Of a DNA stretch of 64,000 nucleotides, positions 36,917 to 47,287 are shown in pieces. The stretch covers positions 124,001 to 188,000 of the forward strand of contig CAJNYU010000205.1 in the NCBI GenBank assembly GCA_905331475.1, read 5' to 3'. Source of the DNA: Rotaria socialis (lineage: Eukaryota; Rotifera; Eurotatoria; Philodinida; Philodinidae). How positions within the stretch are numbered: position 1 is the first letter of the stretch; each line of letters starts with the position of its first letter. The position numbers were made by a program, and so were the translations under genes. The notes below the pieces were generated by a model. It was not told where the DNA came from. It did not search any database and saw nothing but the letters and a program-made list of their open reading frames with translations.

Positions 36917-37895
36917 CTAGTGGCTAGCAATGCTTTCGTCATCTTCGGAATCTCCATCTTGTTCTTCGTTCGAACCATGATAACATGCCTTTTGATTGAC
37001 TTTATCGATTTTAGCCAAAACGGCACCTCGAACACGTTTGAATTTCATACGACGATTTTGAAACCAAACCTTAAAATAAAATATTTTAATAAACAAAACA
37101 AAAAATTGTTTTGTTTTTTTAATAAATTTACTTTAACTTGACGTTCTGTTAAACTAAGTGCAACAGCTATTTCATAACGACGTAAACGTGTTAAATAATT
37201 ATGTTTTAAAAATTCACGTTCCAATTCACGTATTTGATTTTTTGTAAAAGCTGTACGTTCTTTACGTGGTTTTGAATTAACAGGAACTGATTGAGCTGGA
37301 CTAACACCATTATTTATTGATGATGATTCATTTGATGATGAAGCTAAATAAGTCGTTTTTGTTATACTAGTCAAAACTTTCAAATGAATAAAAACATACC
37401 GCCAGATGATGATGCTTTCGGACTTAAACCAACTGTCGTTGATAGATCATTTAGATGTTGAACTTTATTATTAGCTTGTTTAAAATTATTTGGCGAATCT
37501 GTTGTTCCCATTGAAGGATTCTCGGCGAATAACGGATGATGATGACTATGTGCTGGATCGCAATTGAAATTAAAATTAAAATAAGCAGCTACAGTTGCTT
37601 TCGATGCTGCCGCTGATGTGTTGGATTTATAATCAAGCTCCGTTGGAGTTGATTGTTGAGGATTATAGGCAATATATGGATGAGAATGATAATCAAGTGT
37701 TGTATCATATTTTGATGATGGTGGTGAAACTGAATGTGATGGTGGTGGAAACCAACAATCAGTTTGATTTTGATAGGCACTTGCAGGATGATGATAGGGA
37801 CGCATTGAATATGTCGATTGAAAACGATGATAATCCATGGGCGAATAGTGTTGCATATGAGACGATAGTGCATGCAAACGTTGTTGTTCCTCCAT
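36917..37895 (-). CDS. MEOX: Mox/MEOX-class homeodomain transcription factor
   Basis: Three exons: 37895 to about 37400, about 37344 to 37135, and about 37073 to 36917. The long N-terminus is His-, Ser-, Pro- and Tyr-rich. The homeodomain reads '[20 protein letters not shown]', '[20 protein letters not shown]', then '[20 protein letters not shown]'. The start RKERTAFTK and the block [14 protein letters not shown] are typical of Mox (MEOX1/2) genes, which act in mesoderm and muscle. An intron splits the homeodomain between residues 46 and 47 (VK/VW). Residue 56 is Phe where nearly all ANTP-class domains, including Mox, have Trp (RRMKWKR). The C-terminal tail is short and acidic ([12 protein letters not shown]). 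The 5' untranslated region is spliced: an acceptor TTTTTCAATAG directly precedes the ATG. Confidence 0.92.
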
Positions 37896-38756
37896 GCTAT
37901 TGAAAAATACAAATGATAATTATAAAGATAAGTTTTTTTGATTTTCTCACCTGATTTAAAGCTATTAATCAAAGGATAATGTTAACTATTTTAGCAGAAA
38001 TATATATGTGTAAGAAAAAAATAATTAGCAAAAGTAGATCGAAGAATAGACGAAGAAGAAATTCAGTGTCTCTTTCATCTCTTTCCCTCTTCTGTTTTTT
38101 CTTCTTCTCTCTTTGAGTCGGATCGTTAGTGGGAGGAAGAGAGAGAGAGAGTAAAAAGGAAAATATCATTCTATATCTAGATCTATTTATTTCTATTGGC
38201 TTATCGATGTTGTACGAAACCAATCAATGATTTTTCTTCGGGTTAACAGAGATGTAACACTTGAAACAGCATGAAACTTTCAGGATCAACCCACTTGAAA
38301 ACTTATTTGAAATGTTTTCTTGTTTGTAAATGAGAAAAGTCATGTATGCTCGAGAAGAAAGATATGCATTGTTGTTCTTTTATCTTTTTCGATTTTAACG
38401 ACAACAAAATGATATCATACTGTACACAAGCAAACAACCATTAATGTTTATAGGTCACAAAATAGAATCTACTTCTTGTTTGGATGAATATCGTGAATGA
38501 AACTTCGCAATGAAAAACTGCGAGAAGAATTTCTACTGTTGAGATTAGATTACATAATAAAACATGTATTGTTACGCCTATTTAGTTAGAAACGATTCTC
38601 TAGTACATAACCAGACAGGCCAGATGTTTAAATCATCACATAAAATACTCATCAATTCTCTAATATATATTTTTATTTTTTTCAAACAGACGTAATAATG
38701 AATATTTGATTCCTACCTGCAAATTGTACAACTAAATTAACCGTATATGGTGAATC
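37896..38756. other. Upstream region of Mox
   Basis: Contains the 5' untranslated intron (about 37897-37951, GTGAGA...CAATAG on the minus strand) and a short upstream frame starting at ATG 37970-37972. The rest is AT-rich promoter DNA up to the hAT insertion. No other gene was recognised. Confidence 0.5.
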
Positions 38757-40414
38757 CAGAGATGGGCGAGTCAAGCCAAGTCATTTATTGACTGACCTTG
38801 ACTTGACTGGGCAACGTCTTGATGACGCGGAGACTTGACTTGTAAATTGCTGGAAAACACAAGTCAAGTCAGCTGTATTTCGGCAACGATCATGTATATT
38901 AGCTTCATAAAGCGTAGCTTTTTTTTTGTTCGAGTACGAAATTGTTCACTTTTTGCCATCAATACTTGAGAAATTTTCTACTAGATAATTGCTCATTTTT
39001 CATGATGGTAAGTATGAATCGTTATTATATGTAATAAAAAATAAAGAATCGAACAGCATCATTAGCAGTTATATTTATCCAATGGTGAGAGTTTAAGGTG
39101 ATTCATACATAATCCATTGTATTGAATCAGTTAAATTTATTATAACATTTGTTAAAACTAAATATGTATGAACCAATGTCACATGATGATATTAATCTTT
39201 CAAACGACTCTCCAGATGTCTGTGTATTATCTCCTGTGTGCCAGTCTCTTGCGCTTCATCAGTTGAATCAACTACAGCACCATCATAAAATATTGATAAT
39301 ATTCCAAAAACAATAAAAAATAAATTTTTCATTAACATTACAAAGTATGAAACAAATTGATCCCGTGAATGTATTTTATGTCAAAAAATTCAATATGATA
39401 GTATAGATGAATCATCAAATATGAGTCAAAGCTGGGCGAGACACTCGAAGTACTCGTACTCGTACTCTAGGGTGAAGTACTCGAAGTCCTACATCAACAT
39501 TAATTATGTCAAAATGATGCTTGATAAAATCATAATTTAGATTTTTTCAAGAAAGAACAGTTGATTTCTTTCTTTCCTTTTATATTTATATATATATATG
39601 TATTATGAATGAATCATTCAGATAAATATTTATCCTTCTTTATATGAACTGGGTCTGAAATACTTATCAGTGCCGGCTACATCAACTCCTATTGAAAGAA
39701 TATTTTCTCAAAGTGGATTTGTAATGCGCCCACACCGCGCGTCGTTAACTTCAAAAAGTGTATGTTTCCTTACATTTCTTAAATGTAATCAAGTTTTGTT
39801 GTAGTTTTTGTTTTGAAACTTGATGATAAACGTAGTTTAAAAATATCGATTCATGACTAAGACTATTTCTTGCTCTCACAATTGATACGTAATCTCTAAC
39901 ATTACCAATTAAATTTTCTCTAATAAGTTCGCGACAAGCACATTCTCATATCATGTACTCGTACTCGAAAAAGTTCGTGCTTGCTCAGCTCTGATATGAA
40001 TCGACATGTAAAAAGTCAACATAAAATAGCATATCACTAATGGATCAATGAATTAAATACAAAGCATTGGACTACTTGGCAAAGAAGGTATTCACAGTTC
40101 CTGCAGCGTCATCACCTATTGAAAGAGTTTTCTCTCAAAGCGGTTTTATATTTCGACAACATCGATCAAAAATGCCAAGAAAGACATTACCAATGCTAAA
40201 AATGTTAAAATGTAATCAACGAGTAATGTAAAATTAAATTAAAAAATTTTCCAGCAATGCCAAGTGAACGACTTGACTGAGAAAAGACTGATGACTTGAG
40301 ACTCGGCTAGAACTTGACTTGGGCAGAGTTGTGACTTGACTTGACTCATGCATAATCTACAAATGACCTGACTTGACTTGGGTAAAAAAAAATAGTCTGG
40401 CTCGCCCATCTCTG
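38757..40414 (+). mobile_element. hAT element (outer), decayed, with BED finger and hATC remnants
   Basis: The ends are inverted repeats: 'CAGAGATGGGCGAG' at 38757 and 'CTCGCCCATCTCTG' ending at 40414, a perfect 14-bp match with the hAT consensus CAGxGxTGGGC. The flanks are near-identical 8-mers, GGTGAATC (38749-38756) and GATGAATC (40415-40422), the size of a hAT target duplication. Subterminal regions are full of the repeated motif ACTTGACTTG. Inside, 'CILCQKIQYDSIDESS' followed after the inner insertion by NRHVKSQHK is a BED-type zinc finger (C-C-H-H). At about 40065-40230 'VPAASSPIERVFSQSGF' is the hATC dimerisation domain. The central catalytic part is missing, so it is a deletion derivative. 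It is interrupted at 39427-39993 by a second element. Confidence 0.92.
39427..39993 (+). mobile_element. hAT element (inner), nested in the outer hAT
   Basis: The left end is 'CAAAGCTGGGCGAGACACTC' at 39427. The right end, read in reverse complement, is 'CAGAGCTGAGCAAGCACGAA', an imperfect hAT-type terminal repeat. The flanking 8-mers are ATATGAGT (39419-39426) and ATATGAAT (39994-40001), seven of eight bases identical. Subterminal DNA carries repeats of GTACTCG. The interior (about 39648-39800) encodes a hATC fragment, 'LSVPATSTPIERIFSQSGF' then 'VMRPHRASLTSKS', related to but distinct from that of the outer element. At 567 bp it is far too short for a transposase and is a deletion derivative. 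It split the BED finger of the outer element, so it inserted later. Confidence 0.9.
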
Positions 40415-40422
40415 GATGAATC

Positions 40423-42664
40423 GTTGTATGCTTAGTATCTCAAATCGTGTATAGTCTATTGTTTTTGTATATTAAAATTAGATGATCATAATCAAATGAG
40501 TTGACTTCTTAGTCATCAAATTCTAATCTATTTCATAGATTCAATTTGGTGGAGCTTAATAACGAATATTTTCTACTAGGAACATATTACATGGTTGTAT
40601 AATAATGAACTGTGAGATAAAAATAGTAGTAAAATGTATCTCGTTGATAATATCAAGAAAAAGTACTCTTCAAAAATAAAGACACTTAATTCACAGGTTT
40701 GTTTTGCTCATATAGCATGAAGATGATACTCACCGTCATACTTCAGGAAAATGGATGGTGACATAACGATCTCTGTTATTTAGAATATCGAGCACGTACT
40801 CCTTGTTCCTCTTTCGACACTTGTCTACGATGAAAATATTCTACACTCGGTCCCCCTACCTTGAAAAGTGATTTAATTTTATATCTCTGGTGAAATTTTA
40901 GAAAATGCCTTAGAAATTAATTATCTATGACGTAAATTCTTTTGAAAAGATTGCTTTAATATAGTCGTAAAAATTCTTCAAAAATAAATTTGAATATCTT
41001 GAAAGCATTATATATCATTCTAAAGCAGAGATAAGCACAGAATAAGATTTTCCGCTCTGTCTTGCTAGCTAACTTAATTCTGTTGAGCGGCAGAACAAGG
41101 CATCGAAACTGCTCTATCCTTTTTTGCTCATTAAATTCGTATTCATAGGTGGCAGAAAACTAAGAATCGGATTTTTCGCTTTGACTTTCGTTGTCCAATG
41201 AAAATCTGACAATTAGTTATCTTAGAGCTAATTTGATTTATATAATTTTGCAAGAAAAAAATATCAATGGTACACATGAGGCAAAACCTTTTGTCCTGGC
41301 GGGTGGTATGTATAAGATAAACTATCATAATGGCGTCCTATCCTGCAACTTCTTCGCGATGAAAATATTCTCATTGTTGCCGCGTAAAAAAGTATGACTC
41401 ATACGTCTCTCTTAGACATATCTCAGTGAAACTTGAATGAATCTATATTTGTAATTAGCTATGAGCAATCTCTCATTATCTTTCTTCGTTGATATTACAC
41501 TTTTAAATTTCTCGAATAGAATAGCTCCTGAGTCATTAAACAAGATATTCTATTTAACTCAATATTAGCAACTTTTTGTTCCAAATATAGAAGTGTTCTT
41601 CAATTAAAACCCATCGCATGTAACAATGTTTTTAGTATCTTATCTACTGAGTTGTAATAATCAACAAAAGAAAATGCCGATATCGCCTAATGTACGTCTT
41701 TATATCTAAGAAACATTTTAATGTTCTTTTCAATATTATTCTAAAGGTTTTTTTAGATTTTTTTTGATAAAACATCATTGTAGTAATTACTCAACATGAT
41801 TAATCTTAGTGCACATCTAAACATGTCTGCGAGAAGCATATATATTTTTATCAGTTCGACTGGATTTTGTGTTACATAAAGATGCAAGAGAGACTGAAGA
41901 ACAAATTATTACAAGTTTGTATACATTTAAATTTTAACGGGCTCCATCAAATGGGTAGTTAAACTTATAAGATTCCCTAAATTTTTTCTTTCAAGAACTT
42001 TTTACGGCTTGCACTATTTAACAGTATCAGCTCAACGACACAATTCTCTCCTCATGATCTATTTGCTTCTATTTTCATACACATTTATAATATGAGTCTA
42101 CGTGAGTGTGTGTGATAAATAATGAAAAATCAGCAGTTAATAAGACTTTAAAAAAAGAAAATGGCTAACATGGCAAACTACAGTTGGGAATATGAAAAAG
42201 AAAACTATGATTTATTTTTAGCAACATCATAGAGAAAACTTTGTTGATTTGTGCAGGATAAAGTAGAATAGAAAATATGAGCTCTTCAATTTTGTCAATT
42301 ACTCTCTCATATGAATATAATGTCACGAATGGCAAAACTTGTTCATTTTTTTCTACACAAAAATGTTTTCATTCGAACGTGAGAATCAACAGTCAGGCAA
42401 ACCAATAAACTAAAGACTTGAGGACATTGAAGCTCTAAATAAAAGTTATAATTATGTCGAAACGAGAGATCCCGTTCTAGCCAAACGGCATGTTATTGTT
42501 GAAGATAAAAATAATAATCATCGTTTTATGATGTTCACAACAAGTAGTTGCATATGTGTCGAGCACACCTTTTTGTTTGAATAATGGTTGGCAGGAAAAA
42601 ACTTTGAGTTTGATTGAATTAACTACTTGACTATATACGTAGAATAAATAAGTTCACATGACAT
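40423..42664. other. Noncoding AT-rich region between transposons
   Basis: About 2.2 kb with no convincing frame. I saw no further paired termini with target duplications, though old element debris cannot be ruled out by eye. Confidence 0.45.
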
Positions 42665-43406
42665 CAGGGTGGCCAGATCAAAAATTGAAAAATCAGAAAA
42701 CGATCAGAAACTATCTCTGAAAAATCAGTAATTAATCAGAAAATGGCAGTTTTTGGCAAATTAGCAGATCTTCCGCTAAAATGCTGGCATCCAAAATTCT
42801 GCTGCATTTCCGTTCACTGACTGGAACTTTATTTTCAAAGATATTTTAATAAAACGAAAGACTCTATAGTGAATATATCGTTGAGCTAATACGCAAACAT
42901 CAATAAAAGATACGTAATGTTGAGCTTCTTTTTAAATTTAAAACTCGTTCACAAAAACGAGCAGAACTAAATCACATACATTCTGCGTAGATTAAGAAAT
43001 CCAACGAGAAAAAAAAACGTTAAATTCCATCATCTCGGTATTGTTATTCATATTTCGTATCTTTTGGAATTTGCTCTAGGCATTTTGTTTAAGATAACAT
43101 ATGCTAATAAAAACCTTCTCAAGAATTATTACCAATCACTTTTATTCTAAGTTAAGCATTATCTGGTTTTATATTACTGGATTACGATAATCGGACTATA
43201 AATGCTTCATATAAGCGAAAATCAATTCTACTCCAGAATCCGAATGCGGAATATAAAAGATGATTAATGCAGAAAATTGATGAAAAACTATTGATTTATT
43301 ATAGTAATGGGTTATAATCGTACCTGATTTCAGTGGCAAAGCAACGATCTGAAAAAATTCCAAATTCAGAAATTTTCCTTAGTTTTCACAAGATCTGGCC
43401 ACCCTG
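42665..43406. mobile_element. Short non-autonomous hAT-like element (MITE)
   Basis: A perfect 15-bp terminal inverted repeat, 'CAGGGTGGCCAGATC' at 42665 and its complement ending at 43406, is flanked by a perfect 8-bp duplication CATGACAT (42657-42664 and 43407-43414). The subterminal DNA has several TCAGAAA motifs. No coding frame exists in 742 bp. An 8-bp duplication with CAG ends indicates a hAT-superfamily mobiliser. The exact duplication suggests a younger insertion than the nested pair nearby. Confidence 0.93.
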
Positions 43407-43414
43407 CATGACAT

Positions 43415-44159
43415 CGTTCTAATTCAAGGTAATTTAAATGAAATGATGCTAAAATAATTGTATGGAATCTAATTTAGTGAATTTGATAAATCAGTACACC
43501 TCTGAAATGAACGTACATGTTTATTTTAGGCCACGAAATTCATCGTTTTACTATTAATTATTTACAAGATCTTAGTTGATTAATGTTAATACTCATTAAT
43601 TAGCTTTCGAAACCATAGTTTTCGCTTTAAACTCTTAAGTTTATTTACAAAATGAGTCACGATTGAATTACATGGCTGATGCACAGAGGGCTATTATTTT
43701 CTTCTACGCACACAAAAGCTTCCTAATACAACCTATTACCGAAGTTATAAATTAAAATTTTATAAACTTTTTAAATTTCAATTGCACTGTCACTCGGTTA
43801 CATTCTTTGAAATTGAATATGTAAAAACCATTTGTACATCATAGCCGTTGAGCGATAGACTAGATTTATATCTATTGCTTAGCTACTATGAACGAAATAA
43901 CAGTTCACTGGCTCGTGTTTACGAAATATTGTTGGAAAAAACTGAGTTGAAAAATCGATTCGCTTGTTGTTTTATCTTCATAGTTTATTGAAGGAAAACT
44001 TTTATAAGGGAATCTAACAGGTTCAGAGATTAATGAATTTAATTTAGAAAACTGTAACACACATGAAGTTTGAATTTAAAATCATACCATTGCCAAATAG
44101 TCTTCCTCATATGTCGCACATCATTTAACTTTTCAGTCTTGTATTGATATTTTAAAAAT
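43415..44159. other. Intergenic, nothing recognised
   Basis: About 750 bp of AT-rich DNA between the MITE and the end of the SleB-type gene. No frame with coding character was seen. Confidence 0.5.
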
Positions 44160-44576
44160 TCAATCGATATTATTATAAAATAAATGATTGCCAATAGTAA
44201 CCACTGGATTTTTGCCTCTTTTCCAATTAGGCTTGATAGTGTTCGCATGATAATGTATTGAACCTTTTGTGTTATCAGGTAGGGTTCCATTTAATACTTG
44301 TTCCGCTATTTTACGAATCTTTAGATATGATTTATCATCGATTTGTAACTCAAGAAGCTTTTGTCGATTAGCATCACCGAGATTCCAACATGAAAATTGA
44401 TACGGCTTAAGACATACATCTTTTATTGTTTTACCTAAATAGTCATGACCTTTAGCAGCTCGATTTCGAATAACCCAGGCAACAGCCGCTTGACCTTCTG
44501 GTGGTTCACCTCGTGCTTCACCATAAACAGTATGTGCCAAAACATCAACGTCGTCTAAAGTTTCTGGATAGACCAT
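44160..44576 (-). CDS. Cell wall hydrolase, SleB/CwlJ (Hydrolase_2) family, bacterial type
   Basis: A single uninterrupted frame of 138 residues, ATG 44574-44576, TGA 44160-44162. The sequence is the SleB/CwlJ catalytic fold: 'LAHTVYGEARGEPPEGQAAV' with the conserved Glu of YGEAR, 'AWVIRNRA', 'CLKPYQFSCWN', and a C-terminal 'GSIHYHANTIKPNWKRG'. The family degrades peptidoglycan and is known mainly from bacteria, where it opens the spore cortex. No signal peptide follows the chosen ATG. The frame stays open for 41 codons further upstream, but that part translates a TA microsatellite and I exclude it. The lack of introns among intron-rich neighbours, and the bacterial family, point to horizontal gain; a defensive or digestive role against bacteria is inference. 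Its codon use looks like that of the neighbours, so it is not contamination by eye. Confidence 0.87.
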   Translation of the reverse strand: MVYPETLDDVDVLAHTVYGEARGEPPEGQAAVAWVIRNRAAKGHDYLGKTIKDVCLKPYQFSCWNLGDANRQKLLELQIDDKSYLKIRKIAEQVLNGTLPDNTKGSIHYHANTIKPNWKRGKNPVVTIGNHLFYNNID

Positions 44577-45443
44577 GATTTTTGAATGAAGACAAATGAA
44601 AATGATAAATATATATATATATATATATATATGCTTTTTTTTTCTATCGGCCAGTAAACGGAAGAACTGTCGAACACTGATAACACAGTATGACGTCACA
44701 ATAGTTTTGACCTACTTTCATTCAAATAGTTTAATGTTCTGAATTCGAAGAGTTTTCAAGTCGTTCTATGGTTTTTCATTCGATTACGTTATCCTATACA
44801 AGATTAGATCTATTAGTTTAGCTTAACTGAAGTTATTTTTTCCAACAGTAGATTGAAATTCTAAGAAAGAATCACAATTATATGATATTTTTCCAACAAT
44901 TGTTATTAATTTATTTTTATACTTGTAAATAATGAATAATCAAATGTAAGCGTTACTTCCTACCGTTATCAGTATGTCATATCTAGGAAGTGGTGTCCAT
45001 TAAATTTCGCTTCACTTCTTCCATATATGAATCATCATATGTTGTCATTATTACTAATAAATCTGGTATTTATTCAAAAACTTTTCAGTATGCAACTGAT
45101 GTCACTTGCATAACACTATAGATCAACCCGAAAAATAAATTCTTGTTAACAAATCTGTATCAGACGTTTCTTATATTCACGTGATATGTGATGAAAATAT
45201 TAATCTTAAAGTTAGTAATTCAAAAAAATCGGCATATGATGATTTTCGTTTCTATGAACTTAACGGTTGTGACTACAAGAAATAGAATTGATTTAATTTC
45301 TTAGCTTCAATTCTAGTTAAGAGTACATCTAAATGCTGAACTAAAATTTTAGGTTAAGGGCGTGAACATTTATTAGATACCCTTCGTAAATTTATTACAT
45401 TTTAAGACGACAAAAATCTTGTGTACAAAACAGAAAACACTAA
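44577..45443. other. Intergenic between MED10 and SleB-type gene
   Basis: Both neighbours are on the minus strand. The stretch holds the SleB promoter, the TA microsatellite and the MED10 3' untranslated region. No frame was recognised. Confidence 0.5.
44608..44632. repeat. TA dinucleotide microsatellite
   Basis: About twelve TA units just upstream of the SleB-type gene start, seen directly. It may mark or lie within its promoter. Confidence 0.9.
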
Positions 45444-45915
45444 TTACTGATCAACAGAAGATTGTTTTGCTTTCCATAAACGATATTGTGCCATTTGTGT
45501 AGGAAACTGTGTACTTAATTCTACAGCTAATGTATCAGCAAATTTTGCGAGTGTTTCATTTTTCCCATTGATTTCTTCGTTTCGTTCAAGTGTACGTTGC
45601 AAACAGTCACGTGTAAACATTTGTGGATTTTTTAGATCATCGACATAACTAAATGGATAGGTAATAATAATCAATGAAGAATTAGTATTGCTTTTTTATT
45701 TCTATTTACTTTAGTAATTGTCCAGGAATATGTACATCTTGAAATTGATCTTTCATTTGATCAACATCTTTTAATAAACCAATGATTTCATTAAGTACTT
45801 GATCGACACGAGGCTGAGATTGTGCTTGAAAATCAGTAACAGTTACATATAAATTCCATGTTTTATCAATTAAATACTCTAATTCAGTTGATAATTTTGT
45901 CAAAGAATCGCTCAT
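45444..45915 (-). CDS. MED10: Mediator complex subunit 10 (MED10)
   Basis: Two exons (45915-45710 and 45648-45444) splice at GTAAAT/TTTAG to give 136 residues, the usual MED10 length. The first exon carries 'LYVTVTDFQAQSQPRVDQVL' and 'LLKDVDQMKDQFQDVHIPGQ', and the second 'YVDDLKNPQMFTRDCLQRTL' with 'MAQYRLWK' near the end. These match the human pattern (VSDFQPSSQAGLNQKLN, YIDQGRNPQLYTKECLERAL, MAKYR). MED10 is a middle-module subunit of Mediator, linking transcription factors to RNA polymerase II in the nucleus. The splice restores an Asn codon from AA and T. Confidence 0.93.
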
Positions 45916-46312
45916 ATTGATGTTTCAAAAGAAATCTATTCAGTATGCAACTCTTCTGTCTTCATTCTTTCTGCCCTATTTCAACGTATGCTTTCTAATG
46001 GCTGATTCAATCGACCAATTCAATCTGATACAGGAAAGAGTGCGCACAGTTCCTGCAGAGACAACAGTAATAAAAGCAATAAATATCTGCTGATTATCGA
46101 TCACAATGATGAGATATTGAAACCAAACCATTTATTTTTCGATAGATTTCTAACAGCTCGGACATTTCCCATGAAATTATTGATAATTGAGTCTACTATC
46201 CGCCACTCCCTTTCAATGGTAGCTGCAGAGGCGTAACTCCGCTCCAAAAACAGGGGGCAGCGTTATGCCCCCCTATCAATCAGATTTACTTCACTGCTCA
46301 TATGATATTAAT
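45916..46312. other. Intergenic region with a GC-rich hairpin
   Basis: Upstream of MED10 (minus) and of the small membrane protein (plus). It is noncoding apart from a possible N-terminal extension of the latter. The GC-rich stretch at 46220-46275 stands out and is listed separately. Confidence 0.4.
46253..46272. repeat. GC-rich inverted repeat (hairpin)
   Basis: GGGGGCA (46253-46259) and TGCCCCC (46266-46272) form a perfect 7-bp stem with a 6-base loop, very unlike the AT-rich surroundings. It may be the terminus of a degraded repeat family. Confidence 0.6.
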
Positions 46313-46531
46313 ATGCGTTTAAAATTTGCTGATTATCATAGAAAAATACCTGCAACAACATTAGAATTTAGTCAATTAACAGTTAGTTATCACCATCAAA
46401 ATGATTTTCGATTAACAAATCCTTTAAGTTATGCTCCAACGCGAAGAGAACGTAGAAATTTTGTTAGTTTCTTTTCTTTTTTAATTGTCATCGTAGTTTT
46501 TGTGATGATGATTTATGTAATATGGGTATAA
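46313..46531 (+). CDS. Small C-terminally anchored membrane protein, unknown
   Basis: A 72-codon frame from ATG 46313 to TAA ending 46531. The frame stays open upstream to 46265 but there runs through a GC-rich hairpin, so I prefer the later start. An acceptor ATCAATCAG near 46281 could also begin a coding exon. The protein has a polar head with 'ATTLEFSQLTVSYHHQNDF' and a basic patch RRERR, then one strong C-terminal membrane helix 'FFSFLIVIVVFVMMIYVIW'. The layout suggests a tail-anchored or single-pass protein. Codon use (many synonymous third-base T/A) looks coding. No family is recognised; a spurious frame remains possible. Confidence 0.45.
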   Translation: MRLKFADYHRKIPATTLEFSQLTVSYHHQNDFRLTNPLSYAPTRRERRNFVSFFSFLIVIVVFVMMIYVIWV

Positions 46532-46797
46532 CAGTTCTCAAATCTAAGTTCAAACCAGATCGAAGAAATTGCCTGAACAGTTCTTTTGATCGGAAATAAA
46601 ATTAAACTGTCATGCCCCTGCTTTCAATCAAATTTTCTAATTGAATCTAGTGGTCCCTCCGAAGATATGGCATAATTCTGTCCTTTTGTATTATGAAAGT
46701 AGCACAGCTTACATGTTCTTTCAACTGTCCGATAAAGTGTTTTTAACAATTAATTTATAATGAGCTCTGACTCCTAAGAAAAATCTGAATAACCAGC

Positions 46798-46818
46798 TGT
46801 ATGTATGTATGTATGTAT
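46798..46818. repeat. GTAT tetranucleotide microsatellite
   Basis: About five GTAT units, seen directly. Confidence 0.85.
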
Positions 46819-47265
46819 TGTCTTAGAATCAAATACGGCGTTCGAATAACATGTAAAACCTAACCGTTAGCCTCGATTATTCAGTTTTGAAAATTTAATA
46901 TCATCTTTTTATATTTAAAGTACCAAAAAAAAAAGGTAGCATTTATCGAAATATTGGTAAAGGAATAATTACAAATAATAGGTGAATTTCATTTAAAAAA
47001 TGTCAGCATTTCTTTTAGTAGGCATATAATTTTTCTATTTCGATCTAAAATCTAAGTTGAATTGAACAAATAAACTTTCTATGCCTTAAGCAAAAACAAA
47101 AATTATTCAGAAGTTCTCGAAACCAATGCAATTTGAATACAATCGTCTTTAGTTTCTTTAACCTATCGAGCTGTATTTTTATTTATGATACACCTTTTTC
47201 AATTCATTTGAAACTTATTGAATTGGTTATATTTTTACGATTCTTGGAAAACAAATTTCAAAGCA

Positions 47266-47287
47266 GGGGAGGCGACGCCCCCTCCCC
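47266..47287. repeat. GC-rich inverted repeat (hairpin)
   Basis: GGGGAGG (47266-47272) and CCTCCCC (47281-47287) are perfect inverted partners, followed by a C-rich run and CCGGACAGCTG. It resembles in composition the hairpin at 46253-46272 about 1 kb away. Confidence 0.55.

Noticed and set aside
37589..37972. 127-codon and 102-codon frames over the Mox N-terminus
   Set aside because: Shadow frames of the His/Tyr-rich Mox exon; the homeodomain frame fixes the true reading.
44039..44290. Minus-strand frame overlapping the 3' end of the SleB-type gene
   Set aside because: Different frame of the same strand, no domain; shadow of the SleB gene and its flank.
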